Part shown: positions 1 through 12,800 of the stretch, piece after piece
Layout of the letters: each line of letters opens with the position of its first letter
Position numbering within the stretch: the stretch's first letter is position 1
Source of the DNA: Nectonema munidae
Lineage: Eukaryota > Nematomorpha > Nectonematoida > Nectonematidae
Assembly: GCA_030549495.1 (NCBI GenBank)
Contig: JAUIRK010000928.1
Span: 137,001-201,000 of the forward strand
Direction of reading: 5' to 3'
Length of the DNA stretch: 64,000 nucleotides
Notes under the pieces: generated by a model
Seen by the model: only the letters and a program-made list of their open reading frames with translations
What the model was told of the DNA's origin: nothing
The model's database searches: none
Translations under genes and position numbers: made by a program

Positions 1-227
1 TTCATTTCTTGTTTAGCCACCTCGACAGATTTCCTGGTAATCTTGGTGATTACAGTGAGGAGCAAGGAGAGAGATTCCATCAAGACATCAAAACAATGGA
101 AGAGAGGTATCAAGGCAAATGGGATGAGCACATGATGGCAGACTACTGCTGGAACCTTTTGAGAGACTGTCCGAAAGTTGCTCACAAGCGAAAATCGTAT
201 AAACGTCAATTTCACTTTTGTGAATAA
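1..227 (+). pseudogene. 3' end of an unnamed multicopy arthropod protein family (GERFHQDI motif)
   Basis: The frame is open from the window edge and ends in a stop at 225-227. It carries FSHLDRFPGNLGD, then EEQGERFHQDIKTMEERYQG, then MMADYCW and a basic tail. From memory this is the C-terminal block of a protein family that is repeated many times in arthropod genomes and usually called hypothetical. I do not know its function. The piece lies upstream of the first visible UBA2 exon on the same strand, probably inside a UBA2 intron. It is cut by the window edge, so I cannot tell whether the full copy is intact. A second, decayed member lies at 23640-24030 on the other strand. That pattern suggests a mobile or mobilised sequence rather than a single host gene. 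Confidence 0.55.
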
Positions 228-888
228 AATATTGTTTTGTGTGTTCATTGTAACTAAGAATCTAGTGTATAATAAATGCTTTGCATTAAAATTCAGTAAA
301 TTTTTAGCAAATTTTTTGTATATTCTCGAAATCTATGAAAAGTGTTCAGTTATTATAGGATAAATGAAATGATGTTATATCTAACTTAACTTGTTAGATT
401 GAGATTTTACACTGTCTTTGTGGTTTTAGATTATCATAAAAATCAATATCTGACATTTTTGCACTATTTAGCCGTTTTTTGTACGTTTAGTTATGGTCGC
501 GAATGGGTGATTTCAGACGAACGACCCCCCTGTGATATCTCCAAAACTAGAGCCAACTTGAAAAAACAAATGTCAGATTCGGATTCAGCGCCCTTGAAAA
601 CCCCAGAAACCAGTCTCACTTTGCCTGCCAAAAATATTGTGTTGACCAGTGTTATGTATACAAAAATAAACGAACTAACTAATAACTGGATTGAGACCGA
701 GTTTTCTCATGCTGAATTTTCCATCCAAAGTTTTCTGAGACCTAGTTTTTTGAGATAGAGTTTTCTGCCTGAAAAGTGTTTAGGCGTAATAAAGCTATAT
801 AAACGGAGAGTGAATATACAGATCCAAGCTAACAAATCTATTTTCACACTTTTTTTGTTTGATTTAATTTTCTAAATTTTTAATCTAG
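228..888. other. AT-rich stretch before the first visible UBA2 exon
   Basis: The stretch ends in a usable splice acceptor (TTTTTAATCTAG) immediately before 889. An open frame at 399-758 resembles nothing I know and shows no domain. I looked for the UBA2 segment that should come before the 889 exon (the catalytic-cysteine region) and did not find it here, so it must lie left of the window. Confidence 0.4.
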
Positions 889-3800
889 TTTAATATTTGG
901 AGAAGATGTTGACAATGAAGAGGATGTTTCTCCTGATCTTAGTTCACTTCCTCAGAGTAGGTTTTTTAATTTTCAAATTGTTTTTCTTAATTTTAATAAC
1001 AATATTAGTAATATTCAATAAAGGCGACATTTTCCAAGGCCTTTTAGGCACGGTATCTTAAATCGTATATTAAAAGTATTTATGCTTTTTATCGTTGATT
1101 AATTTTTGTTCTTTATTCACTAATTTTAGATATTGACGAAGATAGTTCTACTGATGATAGGATACCGAAACCAAATGGAGTGGTAATGGAGAATAACACT
1201 GCTTCAAATAACTCTAATAATAATAATTATAACTATGGTGAAAGTCATAATGAAGAAAATGGGAAAACGTATTCTGGACAATCGACGCGATCCTGGATCA
1301 AAACTCAAAATTACGACCCAATTGCATTACTGACAAAAGTTTATTTTTCTTATACTTTATCAGGACCGTGGAGTTGGGGGGGGGGGGGGTGGGGTGGGAG
1401 ATTTTGAAGTGATAGAAGTTGGAATCAGAGCCTGGCTTTCGTAAGTACTCCGACTTCTAGGCCCTGCTTTTGGCATGGGTATTTTCCACTTGTGGCCTGA
1501 TAGCCAAAACGGGTCATAAAAAATCTGAAATAGGCCATAAAAAAATTTGAATTTTTGGTGATCCACAGAAAATGGAAACATTAATTCAAGGTTAGTATCC
1601 AACTCTGCCTCTGTATCAGATTCCAAGTAAATAAAATTAAAATAGAATTAAAAGACGTCAGAGATTTCATTTCGAATGTCTCGGGTTCGATTCCAGATGT
1701 ACCCGAAACTGATTTTTTTGTTGTTTAATCTGACGCCAACTGTTGACGTCAGAAAGGGCATCCGATCATTAAATGTACCACCGTCTAAATAAAAAGTCTC
1801 CCAAGTGTGTGTGTGTGCAAAGTTTATATGTGGTTGTGTGTTATTTGTATGTGTATCTTTTTTCTATTTGCATTTTTTTGGAATTATAAATTTTTGAAAA
1901 ATGTAATCAAAATTAAGATTTCTCTGATTATATTATTGTAGTAAAAATCTATTCACATTAATTAAAAATAGAAAAGTTACTTTGAGGAATGCGGAAATTA
2001 TTTCACAAAGAAAATTCTTTTTTATAGAACTCAAATTTGAAAGGAAATGCTTATATTATGAAATAAATAATTTGAGTGACTTATTTTAGAAGAAGAAATT
2101 AAAAAGTCATTATACTTCATTCTTGAAATCTTATAAAAAAGAAGTAGTTTGTGCTACATAATTCTGGCAAAATATCTTGCAACATCAAAATTAAGAGATA
2201 CACTCAGAAATATGAATTTTCAAGCTTGAAATTTTTGAAATAAACTCATTTTTTCATATTTTACATAAATTTATTTGTCTCGTACAAGTTTAAGCGGTGG
2301 TATCCTGCTCAGTTGCAAGGCATCAATATCAATTTAGAGGCACGTTCATAAAATTATAAAGGGAAAAATCATGTATAGAAAAAGTTTTTATGTTCAACAT
2401 AGATTCCCTTCTAATTTGTTATATGCCTTTATTTTAAGTTGTTCAGTCTTGATATTTCCTACCTTCTCTCCATGACAGATCTTTGGAAGTCGAGAAGAGC
2501 TCCGCAATCCTTAAACGTTTCTCTTACCACTTCTGATTTGGAAAGACTCAGGCTGCATGACAACGAAGAAAGTGAAGTTGCAGACTTTGATTCCCTTAAA
2601 AGTGTTGCCAGTATTGACGTGTACGAAAAGATGTTTGCGAAATCCTTCCTCAGTCTTGTTGAAAGAAGTCAAAGAGTGAATAGGTCCCAGAAAGATGAAA
2701 ACTCATCTCCAACAACTTCAAATTCTTCTCTCTCGTTTATTCCTTTGGAGTGGGATAAGGTTTATATCAAATTAAGAATATCTATAATACTTGTTGTATA
2801 AGTGAAACACTTTATATACCAATAAGAATAAATAATACTTAAGATTGACACAAAGAAGGCGCAAGCAACTGAGATAATATGAATAGGTTGACGTTGAATT
2901 TGGGATGTTTTCTATTTGACTTGACAATACGAGATAACAAAGTCGCAATAACTTTTGTATGCGGTTAGAACTTATAATCTCTTCGCATAGAAGGGAATAT
3001 GTGTGAAAATAGTCAACTAAGCACAATTATATCAAGGTCCTCGTAACTTTTGTTATTATATATGCAGTCAAATCTGTTTGAGAGATCACTTAGTAAGTGA
3101 AGTAAGCGATGAAAAGTGGTCTTTTTAGGAACAAAGTTAAATGACATTTCTTTAGTAACTTGAGGAAATCGAAATTTTTTGTTATAAACAATAGTTGTGT
3201 ACTTAATTGAGCTCTTCGTTATTTGAACCTATTTACATATCCACCAAAACTTGAAAAAGTTGAAATCTTGTATAAAGAAAACTACTTGCTCTTTTCTCCT
3301 ATTTTTTATATTCTTTTTATTGCTAAAGTTTTGTAGACCTAAATTTTTCTATTCGTACTATGAGTAGTACTTAGTGATATCACATGAGACACTATAGTCG
3401 TTACCATGAATTTTAATATTTACATATACTATAAAGCAAAACTATCCCAAAAATAGAAAGAAAAAAACCCCTATAGAAATTTATTTTTTTTTCGGGCGAG
3501 AGGGGTGTCTTTCTAAACATAAAGTCGATGATGAATTTTGGTAAAAAAATTACTCTGCGCTCTTCGTTTTATGCCTTTTTTCATGTTATATATTAAAAAA
3601 GGCGTAAAAATTAAAAATATAAAGATTTAGGTTCCAGCACCCACTCACAATCTGCGTAAGTTCATCCCAATCAAAAGTCTACAAAAAATATGTATCCATC
3701 CACGTCATGATCACGATATTTAGTAAAAAGGGGAATATTAGCCAAGCTAAAAAATGTATTTGTCACAAGCAACTTTGGTTTAGCCAAATTTAACTATAAT

Positions 3801-6800
3801 GCCATGATGCTTTTTGATCATGAGCGCCACATTTTTAGCTTGCTTCTTACTTTTATCCTTATTTGATGATAAAAAAAATACCGACTTAGGGAGGTTGAAA
3901 ATTGATAAATATATCGATGTGTTCTAAATTTATTTTTAATAAATCATCCATCCTGTAATCAAGAAATTTTTGCGGAAGTTAAACTTTCGCGATTTGGAAG
4001 TTAAAAAAAGTTCGCATAGTGTTATTGCCGCGAGCAATCATATATTTTGAAAATTATCTTCATATGTTATAGTACTTATTTTTTTCTACAGGAGTTTTAT
4101 ATTAATATATTCGCGAAATATCAGCTTTTCTCGAAAATAAGCATATTGTGGAAATTTCATGATTTACAGTATCAATTTTCAATATAGATAAAACAGTTTA
4201 TAATTGTATTTATGCGCATCCTTCAAAATTTTATGCATTGCTTCGTTGAAGACAATTCTTTAAAGGATCCAGTCATTATGTTTATTTCAATTCAAAGATA
4301 TTTTGAATTATTTTTGTTTCAAACTATTAAAATAAGTAAACAATTGATAAAGACAGAATGAACAATTTTATATAGTCGCTAGCCCGTTTAGTATTGAGAT
4401 GTTTTATTGCATATCGATAGCTTGGCAAAGCTTCGGAGGCATTTTTTTTATATGTCGTTGAAAAAAACTTTAAGCACTTATAACTTTTTTTCGACAAAAT
4501 GTAATGGGACCAAACTTTGCATAACTGTTAAAAATGGAACCTTATATCAAAATTTCAAAAAAATTGAACAACTTTTGAAAAAGTTACATAAAATTTTACG
4601 AAAAAAATGTGATATATGTATATATAACAACAATATGTATATAGGACGATATACCCACCACTTTTATAGGAGGTTATTTGCAAAAAAACTACAAAACAAA
4701 AATTTTCAAATAGTGCATAGATAGGTTTCTATAGTTATGTATATTGCATATCCAAATTTTATCGATTTTTTTTTAATTATTAATGTAAAACTAAAGGTTT
4801 AACTCAGCAGGTCTATAATACAAAATTTCTCTACTCATCAGCACTTTTTGCACCTTTAGATCCTTTGGCTATATATTATTATTATACCTTTATCAAAGAA
4901 GCACTTAGCTCTTACCATAGTAAGTATACACCACACGTATACGCACCAGCGAAAAATAGGGATGCAGTTGCTTTTTATTTTTCTTATTTTTGTTTATAAC
5001 TTTCTTGTTTCTTAATCGTTTTAAACAAGTGACATGTCAAATTAAAGCTCTAACTAAGCTTATTAATGTTACTTAGAATATAACTTCAAATTTGCTATTT
5101 TTCTGGTTTTTAAAGATGATTCGAGTAAGTTAAATGTAAAAATAACCTAAATTAAAATTATTATTTTGAAAAAGTTTAAATGTAAAAATCTTAAGGTTTG
5201 TGTAAACGACGTTAACTATAGAAAGTAAATAAAAGAATGAAAAATCGCTTTTGCTTCCATACATAAGCAAACATTACTTGTTTTAAATTGGAGTATAAAA
5301 ATAAGGATGCAATATGACTTAAAATATTGAAACGGAAAATTAAAATTTTTAAAATTCTAAAGTTCAATAAACTTTTATTGAAAAGTGCTTTTTTGCTTAT
5401 GTAGGGAGGTGATAGCGATTTTTCATTCACCTATTTTTTACTTTCTATAGTTCTTTTCCTGTTGCCTGTTTTATTCAACAAATTGATATGAAAATAAACA
5501 AATGAAGTCTGGAATTTGATAATTTATTATTCTAATCTTTGATAATTATTATCAACTTGACTTATTTTTCATTTAATATCATTTCTTTGTTATACACATT
5601 ATTATAATCAGTTAAATTGATGCCTCCTTTTATTTTATATATCATTTCCTATATATACTTAAAAGTAAAACAGTAACACATATTAACCATCTATTTTCAA
5701 TATTCCCATTTGGTAAATGTAAACATATATAAATCTTCCATAACCTCAAGAGGTTGGACACAGGAGACAACCCCTTATAATTCTTACTCATTATCTTTTA
5801 AACTCACAATAATTTTATTTAGTATAGTCTTTCTAACCGTAAAAAGAAGGATAAAGACATTCACTACCCTATCATAATTTTATTCACTATAATCAAAAAC
5901 ATATTGATACCATTTAGGATAAAATGTGCTCCATGTATGATTTGATATAATAACAAAGGGGAGAAAGATCATTGTAGTTTAAGTATAGCTAGATTTTCCG
6001 GTGTGTTTAATTTGATACTGTTTATAATAAAGGTAAAAGTATCACAGGGCGTTTTCATCGAGAAGGCACAATTGCGCCGCTTGCATCGAACTATGAAGAA
6101 AGCAGGCTTGATGCGGGATCGAACCCAAGACCTTGAGTTCTCGACTCCAGCATCTAATCAACCCTACTCACGCCCATATAAAGTTTGCTCCGCGCTTGAT
6201 TTGAAAGCTGTGCTTTTAATTTAATTCTTTGCATAATTGCGCCTTGTTTGATTTGAAGTAATAAAAATGGGAAGACAACTTGGCAAAAAGTATTGTGTTT
6301 TTGAAATATAAATCGTCTGCGTTTTTTTTTAGATATCGTCTGCTTTGCTTGGCCTTAAATGGGTTAATTTAAATGAAATAGCTAATTTAACCCTTGAATC
6401 ACATGTGTATGCTTAAGGTGATATAATGGTAGATGAACACAAGCTGTAATCCTTTTCATAATGAAGTGATTTTAACGATGCGCGATTCCACCTTTAATGT
6501 CAACAAGTCAAGTTCAAAGATTTATGCATGCATCGATGATGTATCAATAATAAATATCAATGGTAAAAACACGCGCCAAGATTTAGCGTGTTGTATATAA
6601 ATCAATATTAACTTCGTTAGAATGTTCATTATTCTTCTATGCTGATAACAATATTAATGAATACAATGAGTGAACAGAAAGCGAGTAGAGATGACTGATG
6701 AGTCGCATAAAATATTAAATTCCAAATAATTTCAACAAAATAAGATATTTTATAGAATACATTAAGGGCACTCTTAATCATTAAATTCGTAGAAATTAAA

Positions 6801-9800
6801 ATTAATTGATTTTATAATTACGGCTGTATCGATTTATTTGACCATAAGGTAAGTTACACTTCATAGGCTATTTGAATAAAACAATTTTTTACAACATTGA
6901 AATGTAAAAATACTATTCTCTATTATTAAATTTGGTATCTCTTTTTTAAAAGCATTGATAAAATTAATAAAGTGACAAAAGAATAAATTGACCTCTACTG
7001 ACCCCTAAAATAAAAATTATCCTTTTATTTTTCAATTATTATTCTTTAGTTATATAAGTTATTAATATTATTTTATTAGTTAAAACTTACAATACAGTAG
7101 ACCCTCGTTAAGGCGAACTACTTAGGAAAAGCCGTGTCCGACTTAACAGAAGTTATAACAAATCAGACTAATTATTATTCATTCATTCATGCCTACTAAT
7201 ATAAAACATTTTGAAATTGCACATTTTTTTCTAATATAACATAAATTTAAGAACACTTTAAAAAAATTGAGCAGTTTAAATATCAAAAGAGTAAAGTCCA
7301 CTTGTAGGTATGGTTGAGGAGAGTTTGATTCTGTTGCTCTGACAACTGGCTTAAAAAAGGAATAAATCTTTTATCGTTTTCCTTGTATGTGTTACCTTCG
7401 AATGATCATATCTCTCAAAGATCGTAAGTGTGGGCAATACTGGTTGCTTTCTTCGTCTGGAGTTATATCAATGTACGTAATGATAGTATCAAGGGCTTCT
7501 TGAACTGCTGAAAGTTTTGGAATTTTAACATCCAACTCATTTTCTTCGTTATCCTCCTTTGTGTCACCATTAAGAACTTCGTCTATTTCTTAATCTGTCA
7601 TAACTTACAACATGATGAACAGGGTCCTCTTCTGTTTCTTCTAGCCACTCTCTTACATCCTCCAAAGAAACATGTTTTCCCGCTCTTTTGAAGAGACAAT
7701 GAAAATCATTTAGCTCAAAATCTTCAAAATCGTACTCAACATCATCAGTATCATACAGAAGTTTTTTCCATGCGGTGGCCAGGGTTGTTACTTTAACGTC
7801 TTTCCATGCAGCTAAAATATTGTAAATGGCCGCTTTTATGTTGTAGTTCCTGATATTTTCTTTTATTTTTTCCTCTTATATCAACTCCAACATTCTTATC
7901 ATCAATGGCACACAGCACTTCATCAAGATATTTACGCTGATACAGTCTCTTACAGGAATAAATCACACTCTGGTCCATTGGCTGAATCAGAGATGTAACA
8001 TTCGGAGGCAAAAAAAGAACTCTAATTTTTTCCATTATAACTAACAAGGCTTGATTCACTAGGGTGAGCAGGGGCATTATCTAAAATTAACAAAGCTTTC
8101 ACATCTTTAGGAGCAATTTTTATAATATCTTTTTGAAATTTCTGAACTTCTGGTACAAAATGTTTAAAAAACCAATCTTGAAAAATGTCAATGGTAAACC
8201 AAGCCTTTTTCGAGTTGTAGTAATGAACGGGCAAGCAATTCATACAATCTTTCAAAACTCGCGGACGCTTAGACTTGCCCACCACAGATAGAGGTAAACG
8301 ATGTTGACCACCTGCTTTGGCGCAACACAAGAAGAAATCCTTTTTTTACGTATCTTTTTCATCTCTAAATCCCTGCATACTTTTTGGGATACAAAGCCAA
8401 AAAAGACCACTTTCATCAGCATTGTAAATTTGGCAGGTTAAAACCCTTCATTTGTTTAACTGATTTAACTTCTGTCTAAAAGGCTCAACATCTTCGAGTG
8501 GCGCACTGCCAGCTTCCCCATGCAAAAATTTGTTACAAAGCCCATGCCTGTTTCTGAAAAACCATAACCACGCATCACCAGCAGTGAAATCGTTAATTTC
8601 CATATGCCTAGCTAACTTTTGAGCAGCATCTTGAATAGCAATCCCACGAACTTTCACACCGCATGATCGTTGTTGAACAAAACATTTTGTTACTGCTTCT
8701 TCCAAATTTTCATTCTTCGAAACTCGCATCCTTTTTCTATTTCCAGGAGAAGAATTATCACGACTTTCATTCACATTGTACTTTAAAGAAAAAGCTAAGA
8801 GTTTGTCTTTAGCTTTCCGAATGTCTGAGACAGTTTGTTTCTTCACCCCATACTCTTCACAAACATTTTTTTTAGAGTAGTTCCATCTTCTAATTTGCTA
8901 ATAAGTTCAAGTTTTTTGATTTCTGATAAAATGACAAGCTTTTTTGCTTGGCCTGTATTTCTTCCAGGCATTTTGCAAGAAAATATTTACTACGAATTAT
9001 CTATTAAATATAAAAAAAATTTATAAGCATTAAATTTAAAAAATCAAAGAAAATAGCGGCTTGTAAGCTTATGAGAGCAAACAATTGTTTTATCGATCAC
9101 GGTCCGACTTATCCGATATCCAAGTTAACGAGAGTCTACTGTATTAATAATAATTCAATTCAATTAAAAAAGTTATTAAAGATGTAAAAATTGCCCCTCT
9201 CTGACCCTTAAAAAGTTTTAAGAATTTTTTAACTTAAAGTATAGATAACCTATTTTAAAATATTAATATTTGAATGTGGAAAAACAACAATGTAAACTTG
9301 CGAAGTCAAAAAAATGGACTAACCCTATAAACAAACCAATATCAAATTATTGAGTGACTTTTTCAATGTAAACTTAACCCATTTAAGGCCAAACAAAGCA
9401 GACGATATCTAAAAAACGCAGACGATTTATATTCAAAGTCATTGAAAAAAGCAGACGAAGATGAAATTACTTATGTTCCAAAATAGGAACTTTGGTCGTA
9501 AATGGGTTAATATCAAAAAACTTTCTTAAATTTGAAAAGATGAGATTAGAAGAGTATAAATCTAGGCTAGAAAACAAGATAATATTTTTAACTGCCCAAT
9601 ATAAATTCTCGAATAAAGTTTGTGCAAGAATGGGGGTCATTTAATTTTAACTTAGTATCTAGCAATATATGTCATAAGTACTTCCAAAACCTTCCAAACT
9701 AGATTCATCTCAAAAGAAGAGTGCGTTATTTTATCTAAAAAAACGAATCAAAATTCGTATTTTTTAATACTACGTTTTTGAACCAAATTTTGCATTAAAA

Positions 9801-12800
9801 GTATAGGGAGATCATTAGATTTTGTCCCATTACATCAAAATGTAATTTTTTTTAGAAATAAAAAATATAACCTATACCCATCTCTATTTGTAGAAGATAT
9901 TACATTATATATTTTTTTAAAAATGAGCAAATCTTCGAAATCGTGTCGTAAAAAGTCGTCATCTATCTATGCGTAAGTAAGTAAGTCTATATATAGCTTC
10001 GAGCTGATAAAAATTTTAATCATCATAACTTTTCTATTTTTTTTTAAATTTTCTGAGATTTAATATATTTTGTATCTAGCACCCTATTAGAAAATATGCA
10101 AATTTTCATTAAGAAATTTTCATTGGAAGTTGGTTTTCTGTGTTGATCATAAAATATCAAATATTTAGATATATAATATGTCTCGCAAACGCCTATACTT
10201 TGTATGTTACATATACTTTCTATACATTTCGCTGTTTCTTTTTTTGTCTCCCGTGGACTTGCCAGACCACTAATAAATAATGAATTGATCAATATTTGAA
10301 AAATCTTTTAAGGAATATTATTTTTTCCTATAAGAAATAAAAAGTTAAAAATTATTATACTTCTTAGATATTTTTACTGCTGTGAACTTTTTTTCTTGTG
10401 GTAACTTTGTAAAATATTTTTGCCTCTATGTTCTAATCATATATAATTTCTCGTATTAAATCAACTGTCACGGTTTCTTTCCTTTTCAAAGGATGATGAT
10501 CTTTGTATGAAGTTTGTGGCTTCAGCATCCAATCTCAGATCATTTGTTTTTGGAATTCCCATGAAAAGCGAATTTGCTCTGAAATGTGCGTAAGCCTTTT
10601 CCATTTCCCACTTTTCTCTCTTCATTTTCTCTCATCTTCGTTTTAGCGTTAGCCGGCAACATTATTCCTGCAATAGCAACAACCAACGCCATCATATCCG
10701 GACTCATTGTGTTCCATGCTATTAAAATTCTAAAGAAGAAAATTTCAGAATGCAAGACGGTATGAATTTATTTGTCACTTGTAGCGAATCTGGGCAAATT
10801 TATCAACATAATTTCTCGAACCCGTAATAGCTCCAAAATAGGGATTGAATGAGAATATCTAAACATGAGATAAAAGAAACTTCCTCATTAAGTTGGAAGT
10901 TTCGAAGCCAAAAATATTGATAACTTTACTTTCGCCTCTTTCATAAGTTATAGTAATTCTTCGTTTTACGTAATCTCTCTTTATAAAGTCTCATCTTTAC
11001 GTAACGTGCATTACTTTCAAAATTATTGTCATTTTTCCTTTATGTCAGCTTGAGAGGTTGTCTGGAGTTTGCTGATTTTATTCATGTCTTCATTTTATTT
11101 TTCTCTCTTTTCATTCATCATCTTTCACCTTCCGAATTTTTAAAATTACTTTCGTGATTTTTTAAACCATTCGTTAATCCGAGCTAACCATAAGTGGACC
11201 AGATTAAAAAAATTTAAGTCTGACTACTGAAACAGTGTACGGATAAAAGATTTTGTTCAAGACAGAACAATTAGTTAAAACAAGAAACATTCATATTCAA
11301 TTTGTAATATGTATATTTAACTTTAAATATTTCCTTTTAAAAGAGCCGTAGGAAGTCTTTTCTTAGCGGTTTAGAAACTCCAATTTAAATAATACCTCAC
11401 TTTACGAATATACCCGAACGAATTAGTTCGTAAACATGTGGCATACCTGAAATCATAAGTTGACAGAAGGGGCAATTAAACAAATTTGGCTTTCAAATGT
11501 ATTCTTCTACTGTTAAACTATACTTCTCTCATAAGATTTAATAAAATTCTTGAAAAAATCAAATATTGAATTTAGAGATCTTTTTAGATTCAATTTAATA
11601 AAAATAGTTAACGTATATATGAGTGATCTATCTTAAAGCTTGATTTTCCTATAATAACTCCTTTGAACTTTATTTATACATGTTAAGTAGGAACTAGCAT
11701 TCCCAACTTCATTTTTCTTAAAATCTCTTTCTTTACAAATTAATTATATAAATAAATATTATAAAGTAAGAAATTTTCGCTAGGAATTTAAATTCCAGAG
11801 TTTCAAGTTTTTTTTTGTAAAAAAAATCCAAAGAAAATCTCATTTTTTTTTGGTAATATTTTTGTTTAAAAACAAATGCAAAAAAATAAATCAGATAGAT
11901 TCTTGAAATTCAATAGAACAATTTTTCTATTACTTCAATAACATTTTTAGTTTTAGAAATGTATATTCGCATATTTGTTGCTGAAGGATAATTCGCGAAA
12001 TTAGTTTGCTCCTTGCAGTATGCCATTTAACTGTATAGAGAATATATTTTTTATTTATTTTACTCATTAGCCAAACTTATCCTGTCACTAACTAGATACA
12101 TCCCTAAGGTAACAACTTTCTCTAAAGTCTAGGAAAATATCTGTTTGCTTTAAGTATTTAATTACCACACTGTTACACTAACTTTTGTAAATATAGTTAA
12201 GGAGACAGAATCATTAATCTAGAACTTTTATATTAAATAATCGACTCTATTTCTGTATATCTAAATAATATCATTTAAGTATATCCAATATAGAAATGAG
12301 TTATTTATAGTAAACATGGTAGCGAATTTTTTTATCAATAATCCTGAAATCGAAGGTTTTAAGAAGCATTTTTGGTTCATTTCTTTACTTATTTTTATTG
12401 CTAGTTGTTCTTAACAACGCCATCTCACCACATCAAAGTCAATAGATTGATTGGAAAGGAAGATATTCAAGCACCAAATCCATCCTGTTACATTTGCTCC
12501 AAAAAATCTCAAGTAATAATTAGCGTGTACTTGCCTATTTTTTTTTAAATTTATTTGTTTGACTAAATTCAACAAGTAGTTTCAACAGCTCTAGCTAAAA
12601 TCCAATAGTGTCGATGTTAGTAAAGACTTCTGTTTGAGAAAACTGTTCTGTCGAGAAAAGTCTAAAACAGGTGAGTGTGAGAACTTATTAAATCACATAA
12701 TCGTTGGAATATAGAACACTAGAAATATCAAGCCGTCGATTTGGACCCTAATGTAAAAACATTAAATATTTAAGAAGAAATTTATTTTTTATGTGCTTAG

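Noticed and set aside
6100-6175. A tRNA gene (good B box, tRNA-like head)
   Set aside because: The same head recurs at 35298 and 35091 with SINE bodies, and the fold is incomplete; it is a SINE head.
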